This document shows, in pieces, positions 52,913 to 60,544 of a stretch of DNA of 64,000 bases (position 1 is its first letter; each line of letters opens with the position of its first letter). The position numbers were made by a program, and so were the translations under genes. Under the pieces are notes generated by a model. The model saw nothing but the letters and a program-made list of their open reading frames with translations, made no database searches and was not told where the DNA came from. The DNA is from an uncultured Aquimarina sp. (GTDB lineage Bacteria > Bacteroidota > Bacteroidia > Flavobacteriales > Flavobacteriaceae). The DNA lies in contig NZ_CANMED010000010.1 in the NCBI RefSeq assembly GCF_947496855.1, positions 36,052 through 100,051 of the forward strand. The letters run 5' to 3'.

Positions 52913-53734
52913 TTACAATTTATAATGATTCATTAATAACTTCTCATATACTTTATCTGGTAAAATTCTTTTTAAAGTAATTGAGAATTTTTGCATAAAC
53001 GCTCCTACTTTATAATGAACTTTAGGTTCTGCACTGCGTATTACTTCATACACAGCTTTGGCCATCTTATCAGGATCCATACCTTCATCCACATGCTCAT
53101 CCATCAATTGTAAAGATTTACCATACGATTTCTCATAAGGAGAACCTTCTATAACAGGAGCGTGATATCTACCAGCTGCAATATTGGTCGCAAAATCTCC
53201 TGGTGCTATATTGGTCATATTAATATTAAACGACTTTAACTCCATTCTCCAAGCTTCAGTAGTCATTTCTAAAGCGGCTTTAGAGGCACTATAAACCCCT
53301 CTATAGGGCAATCCCATATATGATGCTATCGAAGTAATGTTAATAACCAAACCACTCCCTTGTTTTCTCATTAATGGCAAAACAGCTTTGGTCACGTTAA
53401 TAGGTCCAAAATAATTAGTGGTAAAGTTTCTAAGAATCTCTTCTTCAGGAATTTCTTCTAATGGGCCTGTAATTCCCGCTCCGGCATTATTAATCAACAC
53501 GTCTAATCTTCCGTGTTTTTGTTCAATAGTCTTCACAGTAGATGCTATACTGTTTTTATCAGCTACATCTAATTGCAACAAGGTAAATACATCAAAATCT
53601 GAAAAACGTGAAGGGTTTCTGCTAGTTCCATATACGACATACCCTTTATTAGTAAGAAAGATCCCTATAGATTTGCCTATGCCAGAAGAGCCTCCGGTTA
53701 TCAAGACAATTTTAGAATTTTGATCTGTGTTCAT
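52913..53734 (-). CDS. SDR family oxidoreductase
   Basis: A 273-residue short-chain dehydrogenase/reductase. The cofactor loop TGGSSGIGKSIG is near residues 14-25, NNAGAGITGP near 83-92, the catalytic serine in INITSIASYMGLPYRG, and the YSASKAALE motif (Y and K) near 154-162. The ending resembles NAD(P)H-dependent classical SDRs acting on lipids or ketones. ATG 53734 is preferred; a longer frame from 53836 crosses repetitive sequence and would abut the SRP RNA gene. Confidence 0.9.
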   Translation of the reverse strand: MNTDQNSKIVLITGGSSGIGKSIGIFLTNKGYVVYGTSRNPSRFSDFDVFTLLQLDVADKNSIASTVKTIEQKHGRLDVLINNAGAGITGPLEEIPEEEILRNFTTNYFGPINVTKAVLPLMRKQGSGLVINITSIASYMGLPYRGVYSASKAALEMTTEAWRMELKSFNINMTNIAPGDFATNIAAGRYHAPVIEGSPYEKSYGKSLQLMDEHVDEGMDPDKMAKAVYEVIRSAEPKVHYKVGAFMQKFSITLKRILPDKVYEKLLMNHYKL

Positions 53735-53755
53735 ATTCGCAAATATACATTCGGA

Positions 53756-53817
53756 ATTTAGAATTATGAATTTAGAATTACGAAATAAACTTAAAAAACT
53801 TAAAAAACTTAAAACTA
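53756..53817. repeat. Low-complexity tandem repeats between SDR and SRP RNA genes
   Basis: GAATTTAGAATTAT is followed by a near copy, GAATTTAGAATTAC (53756-53783), and ACTTAAAAA is repeated as ACTTAAAAAACTTAAAAAACTTAAAACT (53789-53817). Such slippage-prone tracts are frequent at gene borders in this genome type. Confidence 0.6.
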
Positions 53818-53841
53818 AGGAAAGTATCGGGTACAAAAAAA

Positions 53842-53937
53842 GGCAAGCTACCTACATCACACCGCTACAACCGTTTACCTTTGCTGCGTTCCCGCCCTGG
53901 AGGATTCAACAGGAGCTAGTTGTGTAGGACTTGCCGC
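53842..53937 (-). ncRNA. ffs: Signal recognition particle RNA, small bacterial type (4.5S-like)
   Basis: Reads GGCAAGTCCTACACAACTAG at its 5' end on the minus strand. It contains the universally conserved Ffh-binding apex (CCAGGGCGGGAACGCAGCAA, centred near 53889) with its symmetric loop, and ends GTAGGTAGCTTGCC followed by a T-run. The ends pair (GGCAAG with CTTGCC), as does the long central stem (CTCCTGTTGAATC region with GGTAAACGGTTGTAG). It binds Ffh to target membrane and secretory proteins. It lies upstream of the SDR gene in the same direction. Confidence 0.93.
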
Positions 53938-54023
53938 TGCAAAGATACAATCTTTAGTATATAAAACAATGATTTTTTAAACCCAATTAAAATAAATATC
54001 TTGCTCTAAATTTGATCAACATC

Positions 54024-55073
54024 ATGAATAAACGTAACCTCTTCGTCATCATAACATTATGCGTTCTCATTTTTTCTTGTGGCAGTAATGTCGATGCGAA
54101 AAAAAAATATTTTTCAATAAAAACAGATAACAATGAGATCAAATTTAAACTAGGCGAAACTATAAAAGCTAGTATAGTTAATAACAAAAAGATTAAAATT
54201 GATTCTGTAGTATTCTTTTTAGATGACATTAGAACAAATGCTACCAGTAGTTTTACATATGAAGAGAAAATTGATAATGAAAGATTGGGTAAACATCTTC
54301 TAAAAGCTATTGTATATTATGAAGGAAAAGAAGAAGATATTTATAAGAAACTCAAATTCTTTAATAACACTCCTCCTAAGTTATATAAATATAAAGTTAT
54401 TGCAGAATACCCCCACGATCAAAGTGCTTTTACACAAGGCCTGGAATTTGTAGGAGACACATTATATGAAAGTACCGGTAAAAATGGTTTATCATCATTA
54501 AGAAAAGTAGCTCATAAAACGGGAGAAGTAATCGCGAAAAAAGATATTGATAAAAAATATTTTGCTGAAGGGATTACAATCGTTAAAGACAAAATAATTC
54601 AATTAACCTGGCAATCTAAAGAAGGATTTATCTATAACCAAAATACATTAGAAAAGACTGGAAACTTTGCTTATAATAAAAGTAAAGAAGGTTGGGGATT
54701 ATGTAATGACGGTAAACAAATTTATAAGAGCGATGGGACAGAAAAAATCTGGATATTAGACCCTGAGACTTTAGCAGAAAAATCTTATATAGAAGTTACT
54801 ACTCATAAGAAGATAAAATCAAAATTTAATGAGTTAGAATGGATAGACGGTAAAATTTATGCAAACACTTGGCAAAAAGATGGAATTGCAGTTATTAATC
54901 CTAAAAATGGAGCATTAGAAGCGGTTATAGATTTATCTGGTCTAAGAGAAAAAGTAACCCAACATTCGGACCTAGATGTTTTAAACGGTATTGCATACAA
55001 AAAAGACACAAAACAATTATTTGTTACTGGTAAAAATTGGGACAAACTTTTTGAAATTGAGATTATTAGGTAA
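54024..55073 (+). CDS. Glutaminyl-peptide cyclotransferase, lipoprotein
   Basis: Cyclises N-terminal glutamine to pyroglutamate on exported proteins. It belongs to the five-bladed beta-propeller (plant/bacterial) type. A lipoprotein signal (LCVLIFSC) is followed by an about 75-residue extra domain, then the propeller from about residue 115: YPHDQSAFTQGLEFVGDTLYES, IIQLTWQSKEGFIYN, NELEWIDGKIYANTWQKD and HSDLDVLNGIAYKKDTKQLFVTGKNWDKLFEI. I start at ATG 54024, not the TTG at 54012. Confidence 0.92.
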   Translation: MNKRNLFVIITLCVLIFSCGSNVDAKKKYFSIKTDNNEIKFKLGETIKASIVNNKKIKIDSVVFFLDDIRTNATSSFTYEEKIDNERLGKHLLKAIVYYEGKEEDIYKKLKFFNNTPPKLYKYKVIAEYPHDQSAFTQGLEFVGDTLYESTGKNGLSSLRKVAHKTGEVIAKKDIDKKYFAEGITIVKDKIIQLTWQSKEGFIYNQNTLEKTGNFAYNKSKEGWGLCNDGKQIYKSDGTEKIWILDPETLAEKSYIEVTTHKKIKSKFNELEWIDGKIYANTWQKDGIAVINPKNGALEAVIDLSGLREKVTQHSDLDVLNGIAYKKDTKQLFVTGKNWDKLFEIEIIR

Positions 55074-55163
55074 TTTTATTATTGTTTTTCTAACTAATAT
55101 TATTAATTGTTTTGTAACATCAGAATAACTACTTCGTTATTATTATAGACAGATAATAAACCG

Positions 55164-55171
55164 TACCTTTG
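55164..55171 (+). promoter_or_regulatory. -7 promoter box of the DEAD-box helicase gene
   Basis: TACCTTTG fits the Bacteroidota TAnnTTTG -7 element, 18 bases before the ATG, implying a very short 5' untranslated region. No good -33 TTG lies at the usual distance. Confidence 0.4.
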
Positions 55172-55189
55172 CGGCTTATTTTGAATTAT

Positions 55190-56959
55190 ATGAACAAATT
55201 TGAAGCATTAGGCCTCAGCGAAGCCATTATTAAGGCTGTGAATGAAATGGGGTTCGAAACCCCTAGTGAAGTACAGGAAAAGGCGATCCCTATTTTGCTT
55301 AATGAAGACACGGATATTGTAGCATTAGCTCAAACCGGAACCGGAAAGACCGCTGCATTTGGTTTTCCGTTAATTGAAAAAGTAGACAACGAAAGTAGAA
55401 TTACACAAGGATTAATATTATCTCCTACTCGTGAGCTGTGTTTACAAATTACAAACGAATTAAAAAATTACTCCAAATTTAGTAAAGGATTGCGTACTGT
55501 AGCGATCTATGGAGGTGCCAGTATTCACGATCAGGCAAAAGAAATTAAGCGTGGCGCACAAATTATAGTTGCTACACCCGGACGTATGCAGGATATGATT
55601 AACCGTAAGATGGTAGACATCTCTAATATTGGTTATTGTGTTCTAGATGAAGCTGATGAAATGCTTAATATGGGATTCTATGAGGATATTACTGCTATTT
55701 TATCCCACACGCCAGAAGACAAAAGCACGTGGTTATTCTCTGCTACTATGCCAAGAGAAGTTTCTACTATTGCTAAACGTTTCATGCATAATCCAGTAGA
55801 AATAACAGTAGGTCATAAAAATACTGGTTCTAAGAACGTATCTCATGAATATTACGTAGTTAATTCTCGAGATCGTTATGCAGCCTTAAAAAGATTAGCA
55901 GATGCCAATCCTGATATTTTTTCCGTAATATTTTGTCGTACTAAAAGAGATACACAAAAAGTTGCTGAAAGCCTTATAGAAGATGGATACAATGCTGCAG
56001 CTTTACATGGTGATCTTAGTCAGAATCAGAGAGATCTGGTTATGAAAAGTTTTAGAAATCGTCAGATCCAAATGTTAGTAGCTACAGATGTAGCTGCACG
56101 TGGTATCGATGTAGATGATATTACACACGTAATTAACTATCAATTACCTGACGAAATTGAAACTTACACGCACAGAAGTGGAAGAACAGGACGTGCTGGA
56201 AAAAATGGTGTTTCGATGGTTATTGTTTCTAAAAGTGAACTTAGAAAAATCAAAACCGTTGAGCGAATTATTAAACAGAAATTCGAAGAAAAAGAAATAC
56301 CAAGTGGTGAAGAAATATGTCAGGTTCAATTATTTCATTTAGCTAATGACATAGCAAAAGCTGAAATCGATCATGAAATCGATAGTTATTTACCTTCTAT
56401 TAACGAGGTGTTAAAAGATTTTTCTAAAGAAGAGCTAATCAAAAAATTCTTCTCTGTAGAATTCTCTCGCTTTCATAATTATTATAAGAAAGCTAAAGAT
56501 CTTAATACTGTAGGTGAAAGCAGAGGAGATTCTAGATCAAGTGAAGGAAGTACACGCTATTTTATCAATGTTGGTGAAAAAGATGGATTTGATTGGATGA
56601 GATTGAAAGACTTCCTTAAAGAAACACTTGATTTAGGCAGAGATGCGGTGAGTCGTGTAGATGTAAAGGAAAGTTTCTCATTCTTTAATACGGATTCAGA
56701 ACATCAGGATGCTATCCTAGCTATTTTTGAAGATTTCAAATTAGAAGGAAGAAAAGTAAACATAGAAATCTCTAAAGATTCTGGTCGCAGCAGAGGTGGC
56801 GGTAGACGTCGCAGAGATAATAACGGAGGTGGTTTTAAAGGAAAACGCAGAAGCGAAGGTTTTACACCTAGAGGAAAAGGTCGTCGTGATAATGACAGTG
56901 GTGGTGATCGCGGAGGTAGCGGAAGAAGAGACCGAAGAAAACGAAGTGATCGTAGATAA
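55190..56959 (+). CDS. DEAD-box RNA helicase with DbpA-like RNA-binding domain and RG-rich tail
   Basis: An ATP-dependent RNA helicase of 589 residues. Q motif FEALGLSEAIIKAVNEMGF, motif I AQTGTGKTAAFGFP (about 43-56), motif II VLDEADEML, motif III SATM, and motif VI HRSGRTGRAGK are all present. Residues about 455-530 fit the DbpA RNA-binding domain (FINVGEKDGFDWMRLKDFL). The last 60 residues are Arg/Gly-rich. Likely roles are ribosome assembly, mRNA decay or cold adaptation (DeaD/CshA-like). ATG 55190 gives the conserved N-terminus MNKFEALGLS. Confidence 0.94.
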   Translation: MNKFEALGLSEAIIKAVNEMGFETPSEVQEKAIPILLNEDTDIVALAQTGTGKTAAFGFPLIEKVDNESRITQGLILSPTRELCLQITNELKNYSKFSKGLRTVAIYGGASIHDQAKEIKRGAQIIVATPGRMQDMINRKMVDISNIGYCVLDEADEMLNMGFYEDITAILSHTPEDKSTWLFSATMPREVSTIAKRFMHNPVEITVGHKNTGSKNVSHEYYVVNSRDRYAALKRLADANPDIFSVIFCRTKRDTQKVAESLIEDGYNAAALHGDLSQNQRDLVMKSFRNRQIQMLVATDVAARGIDVDDITHVINYQLPDEIETYTHRSGRTGRAGKNGVSMVIVSKSELRKIKTVERIIKQKFEEKEIPSGEEICQVQLFHLANDIAKAEIDHEIDSYLPSINEVLKDFSKEELIKKFFSVEFSRFHNYYKKAKDLNTVGESRGDSRSSEGSTRYFINVGEKDGFDWMRLKDFLKETLDLGRDAVSRVDVKESFSFFNTDSEHQDAILAIFEDFKLEGRKVNIEISKDSGRSRGGGRRRRDNNGGGFKGKRRSEGFTPRGKGRRDNDSGGDRGGSGRRDRRKRSDRR

Positions 56960-57073
56960 TTTTTTCTGAATTAACTAAACTATATGATTTTTGGTCCGAT
57001 TTTTATGTTATGTTCGTATAAATTGATCGTCTTATATAATAGTTAATATAAGATTACTACTAAAAATAAACTT

Positions 57074-57838
57074 TTGAAAAGAATATTAATCTACATAATA
57101 CTTGTTATAGGCATTGGTACTTATGCTCAGGATACTGAATCAGAAACAGTATCCGGAAAAGTACTTAATGCCTCTACTGATATCAAATTACAAAATGTTC
57201 ACGTGGTAAACCTTAGTCAGGTAATAGGTACCATAACCAACAATGAAGGTGATTTTGAAATTAAAGCTAAAGTAAACGATACTTTATATTTTACGTATAT
57301 AGGATATAAACCTCTTAGAGTTAGAGTTACCAATGACTGGAAAAAATTTGGTGATGTAAAAATCAAGATGACAGAACTTGGTATTGCACTGGAGGAAGTT
57401 GTTGTCGCTGATATACAACTAACAGGATACTTAGAAATCGATGCCAAAAAAATTCCAGTATATAACAATTATAGATATAGTATTTCTGGATTAAATTCGG
57501 GATATGAAGGAGGTAGTAGACAGCCTGGAGCCGTTAATAAGGTACTGGGAGCCATTTTTAATCCTGCAGATTTCCTCTATAATATGTTCAGTAAACGATC
57601 TAATGAATTACGGAAACTGAGGAAGATGAAGAAAGATGATGAAATCAGAAATCTTTTAGAAACGAAATTTGATAGAGCTACGCTAATGGCGCTGCTACAA
57701 GTAGAGCGCTTGGATATTGATGAAATACTACGAAATTGTAATTACTCCGCAGATTTTATAAAATTTGCTAATGATCTTCAAATTCTTGATGCCATCAGCG
57801 AATGCTATGAAGAATACAAAGTATTAGATAGAAAATAA
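57074..57838 (+). CDS. Exported protein with carboxypeptidase-like regulatory domain
   Basis: A 254-residue product with a signal peptide (KRILIYIILVIGIGTYAQ) and a CarboxypepD_reg-like beta-sandwich at about 25-110 (VSGKVLNASTDIKLQNVHVVN; GTITNNEGDFEI; YFTYIGYKP), as at the N-terminus of SusC/TonB-dependent receptors. The rest is helical and unassigned. The start codon appears to be TTG 57074; there is no ATG before the signal peptide. Envelope location is likely; function unknown. Confidence 0.72.
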   Translation: MKRILIYIILVIGIGTYAQDTESETVSGKVLNASTDIKLQNVHVVNLSQVIGTITNNEGDFEIKAKVNDTLYFTYIGYKPLRVRVTNDWKKFGDVKIKMTELGIALEEVVVADIQLTGYLEIDAKKIPVYNNYRYSISGLNSGYEGGSRQPGAVNKVLGAIFNPADFLYNMFSKRSNELRKLRKMKKDDEIRNLLETKFDRATLMALLQVERLDIDEILRNCNYSADFIKFANDLQILDAISECYEEYKVLDRK

Positions 57839-57848
57839 ATATTTATTC

Positions 57849-58214
57849 CTATTTCTGGGAGTGTAATGCAATTCTATTACCTTCAGAATCGATAAAATAT
57901 CCCATATAACCATTCTCTGGTGATATTTGTTTTTTATTAGATACTACTTTTCCGCCGGCAGCTTCTACTCTACCAATCTCGTTAGCTAGATTCTCACAGG
58001 AAAAATAAATCAAAACACCATTTTCGCTCGGCTTATAATGCTCTCCTGCATGAATCAATGATCCTGTAGCAATACCTGATTGATTTTTGTTTGGAAACCA
58101 TCCCATTTGCAATCCATCCATTTTGTGAATATCAATTTCAATATCAAAAACCTTTTCATAAAAAGCTTTAGCACGATCCATATTTATAACTGGAATTTCA
58201 AACCATGTAACCAT
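57849..58214 (-). CDS. VOC family protein (glyoxalase/bleomycin-resistance fold)
   Basis: A 121-residue single VOC domain. WFEIPVINMDRAKAFYEKVFDIEI opens the first beta-alpha-beta module, and GYMGYFIDSEGNRIALHS closes the second, with the family's typical final metal-side residue region. It would act as a dimer. Substrate unknown; relatives range from glyoxalase I to antibiotic-binding proteins. It converges on the regulatory-domain gene with a 10-base gap. Confidence 0.85.
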   Translation of the reverse strand: MVTWFEIPVINMDRAKAFYEKVFDIEIDIHKMDGLQMGWFPNKNQSGIATGSLIHAGEHYKPSENGVLIYFSCENLANEIGRVEAAGGKVVSNKKQISPENGYMGYFIDSEGNRIALHSQK

Positions 58215-58338
58215 ATTTATTCATTTAAATTATACCATTTATAGTTACAATATAATAAACATTCAGAAAAATTTAGTTTTTATGTTAACCTTAAAAATCA
58301 CTACACACTAATGAATGTAACTTAATTAACATTCAAAA

Positions 58339-59040
58339 ATGAAAACATTAAAACTATTCAGCTTATTTTTTATTTCTTTAACCTTATTTAACTGTTCAAA
58401 CGAAGATGATGGATTATTTATTGAAGATGCATCTATATCGCAAAAAAGCAGTCGCTACTCTAATATTGATTGGACCGGAACATGGAACTCAACATATGGT
58501 CCTTTGAGACTTGTAGAACGTGGAGAACTTATTTATGGAGATTATTCTAACATCGGAGTCATTTATGGGTATCGTCATTACATAAATGGTAAGGAATACT
58601 TTGAAGGTACTTTTGAAAATTATCGTGCAAACAGAAAAGGTATTATTCGTTTTGAAATGAACAACTCTAGTTACAACAACGCTTTTACTGGAAAATGGAT
58701 TTGGAGTAATGCTACTACGTGGTATAACTGGAATGGTTCTAAAACATCAAAAAGAGAACCTGTATTGCAAGGTTTTTACAATGTAAAAGGCCAAATTTTA
58801 GATAATAATACCTTTCAGAAAATTCAGAATCCTATATCCATCGAGATATTTCAGAATGGGATAAGGCATTTTTCTACATTATCTGAAAATGGTCTGTATG
58901 CTTTACAGTTACCGAAAGGATTCTGGGAGTTAAGAGTAACAGATTCTAACTATAAAAACTTTTCCAGAATTATAGAAGTAAAAGAAAATTATGATTACAA
59001 CAACTATTTTACTCAAAATATATTTCTAAACAATAACTGA
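58339..59040 (+). CDS. Hypothetical lipoprotein with a C-terminal regulatory-type beta domain
   Basis: A 233-residue lipoprotein (lipobox LTLFNC, Cys near residue 19). The middle part is beta-rich and aromatic (DWTGTWNSTYGPLRLVERGE; GKWIWSNATTWYNWNG), resembling a small beta-barrel that recurs in flavobacterial surface proteins. The last 80 residues (GFYNVKGQILDNNTFQKIQNP onward) look like a carboxypeptidase-regulatory-like domain. No catalytic motif. Probably cell-surface exposed. Confidence 0.6.
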   Translation: MKTLKLFSLFFISLTLFNCSNEDDGLFIEDASISQKSSRYSNIDWTGTWNSTYGPLRLVERGELIYGDYSNIGVIYGYRHYINGKEYFEGTFENYRANRKGIIRFEMNNSSYNNAFTGKWIWSNATTWYNWNGSKTSKREPVLQGFYNVKGQILDNNTFQKIQNPISIEIFQNGIRHFSTLSENGLYALQLPKGFWELRVTDSNYKNFSRIIEVKENYDYNNYFTQNIFLNNN

Positions 59041-59480
59041 GTATCATAAGCTTATAATTAGCCACTAGAAATTGGAGTATATTTAAGAAAGTATTCCTTC
59101 TTTTTTAAATATACTTTAAGAAATGTAAAATTCAAAATTAAGAAGTACTCGTTCTTTTATGAAAAATATCATGAACTACTTCTGATGAATAATTGATTAC
59201 CGTTTTATTGGATTTAAATCCTGTTTTTACCTGCTTTAGAAGCATTTTTACTTTGTTGGTAGGTGACTGTTTTTTGCTCATGACAAAGGTGTTTTTAGGG
59301 AGTTAAAACGTTTAGTCTTTATCAAATATAGGGAATTAATTTTTAAGATTTTTGATTTAAGCACATTAACCTTTTACGTGTAAACCTTTATTTATAAGTA
59401 TATTACAACTAAAAAGAAACGTTATTAATTAGAATTTGTGGCTCATTGTTCGTAATTCGTAATTGGCTATTTAGTATTTG
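59041..59480. other. Intergenic region containing a small minus-strand frame
   Basis: A 440-base gap. Its only coding candidate is the 47-codon frame at 59138-59281. TTCGTAA is repeated near 59451-59463. No RNA gene or mobile element is apparent. Confidence 0.4.
59138..59281 (-). CDS. Small basic protein, 47 residues
   Basis: ATG 59281 opens a frame beginning MSKKQSPTNKVKMLLKQVKT and ending IFHKRTSTS before TAA. It is lysine-rich, lacks hydrophobic segments, and contains a likely helix (NKVKMLLKQVKTGFKS). Codon composition matches the neighbouring genes. I recognise no family. Being so short, it could be a chance frame; conservation in relatives would decide. Confidence 0.5.
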   Translation of the reverse strand: MSKKQSPTNKVKMLLKQVKTGFKSNKTVINYSSEVVHDIFHKRTSTS

Positions 59481-60140
59481 TCATTTATTCGTTTCTTTAT
59501 ATCTCGCTATAATTTTTTCATGACTTTTAATCACTTTTTTAGCCCAATCTAATCTTTTTTCTAATTTTTCTTCTTCGGATAACTGCCAGTCAATATCTGA
59601 ATTTCTAAGTAATGACGTAATATGTTGTAAAATAATAGCTGCAGAAACAGAAATATTCAGACTTTCTGTAAACCCAACCATGGGAATATGCAATTTTGTA
59701 TCCGCTGCATCTAGTACAGTATCACTTAACCCTTCCTGTTCTTGGCCAAAGAAAAACACTGAAGGTTTACTGATGTCAAAATCCTTTAATTCCACCGAAT
59801 TATCATGTGGTGTTGTTGCAACAATTTGATATCCTTTACTTTTTAGAGAAGCAATACATTCTTTGGTAGTCGTATATCGATTAATATCCACCCATTTCTG
59901 AGCTCCCATAGCAATTTCGCGATCAATACGCTTCGCATTAATTTCTTCTATCACATGGACATTCTGAATACCAAAAACATCACAACTTCTTATAACTGCA
60001 CTGGTATTATGCAATTGATACACATCTTCTACCGCTACAGTGAAGTAATTGGTTCGCTGTTCAATTACCTTTTTATACAAACTCTGTCGTCTAGGAGTGA
60101 GAAAAGATTCTAAATAAGTTAATAGTTTACCATCTATCAT
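59481..60140 (-). CDS. trmH: tRNA (guanosine-18-2'-O)-methyltransferase, SpoU/TrmH family
   Basis: SAM-dependent 2'-O-methylation of RNA by a trefoil-knot SPOUT enzyme. Motif 1 is near residues 47-60 (NTSAVIRSCDVFGI), motif 2 is FFFGQEQEGLS near 131, and motif 3 is IPMVGFTESLNISVSAAIIL near 152. The extra C-terminal helix (about 180-219) is as in TrmH (Gm18). A 23S-specific relative cannot be fully excluded. Confidence 0.9.
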   Translation of the reverse strand: MIDGKLLTYLESFLTPRRQSLYKKVIEQRTNYFTVAVEDVYQLHNTSAVIRSCDVFGIQNVHVIEEINAKRIDREIAMGAQKWVDINRYTTTKECIASLKSKGYQIVATTPHDNSVELKDFDISKPSVFFFGQEQEGLSDTVLDAADTKLHIPMVGFTESLNISVSAAIILQHITSLLRNSDIDWQLSEEEKLEKRLDWAKKVIKSHEKIIARYKETNK

Positions 60141-60544
60141 AGACTGCTAAAATAGGAAACATTAGTAATTTAGAAATAAAAAAATGTTGATTCTATCGCA
60201 ATATGAAGTACAATCAATCTTTTCTCTTAAAAACACGTTTAGCAAGTAAAGGTAAGAAGCATCTTAAACAACTTGTAAATAAGGAAGACCTCTCTTTCGT
60301 TACCCATACGTTTAGAGAGGTCTATACTAAAATAAGATCAGAAATTATTGTAAGAATTTGTTGCTTAACGTTTTTATTCCCATCGTCATATAAAAATAAA
60401 AAACACTTTCATTTTTGAAATTAAATCAGCTCCTATTAACAAATCATATTGTTCTTTTTCATTATTTTTTAAATAAAACTTATAAAATCATTTCAGTATT
60501 TGTATCTAACTGTGGTTCTTAATAATTAAGAAGTATATAAATTA
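60141..60544. other. Intergenic region with a strong hairpin
   Basis: A 404-base gap upstream of trmH and downstream of the OmpA gene. It contains the hairpin at 60286-60323 and a 71-codon plus-strand frame (60203-60418) that is lysine-rich at the start but reads like non-coding sequence towards its end; I do not call it a gene. Confidence 0.4.
60286..60323. repeat. Long imperfect hairpin
   Basis: AGACCTCTCT (60286-60295) pairs with AGAGAGGTCT (60314-60323), and an inner CGT/ACG closes the loop TACCCAT across a T-only internal bulge. There is no adjacent T-run. It might be a small-RNA element or a mobile-element remnant. Confidence 0.55.

Noticed and set aside
53735..53836. N-terminal extension of the SDR protein
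   Set aside because: It would translate tandem low-complexity repeats and precede the cofactor-binding motif by far more than in the family.
60203..60418. A 71-codon plus-strand frame upstream of trmH
   Set aside because: The frame runs through the hairpin at 60286-60323 and its C-terminal half reads like translated intergenic sequence; no domain is visible.
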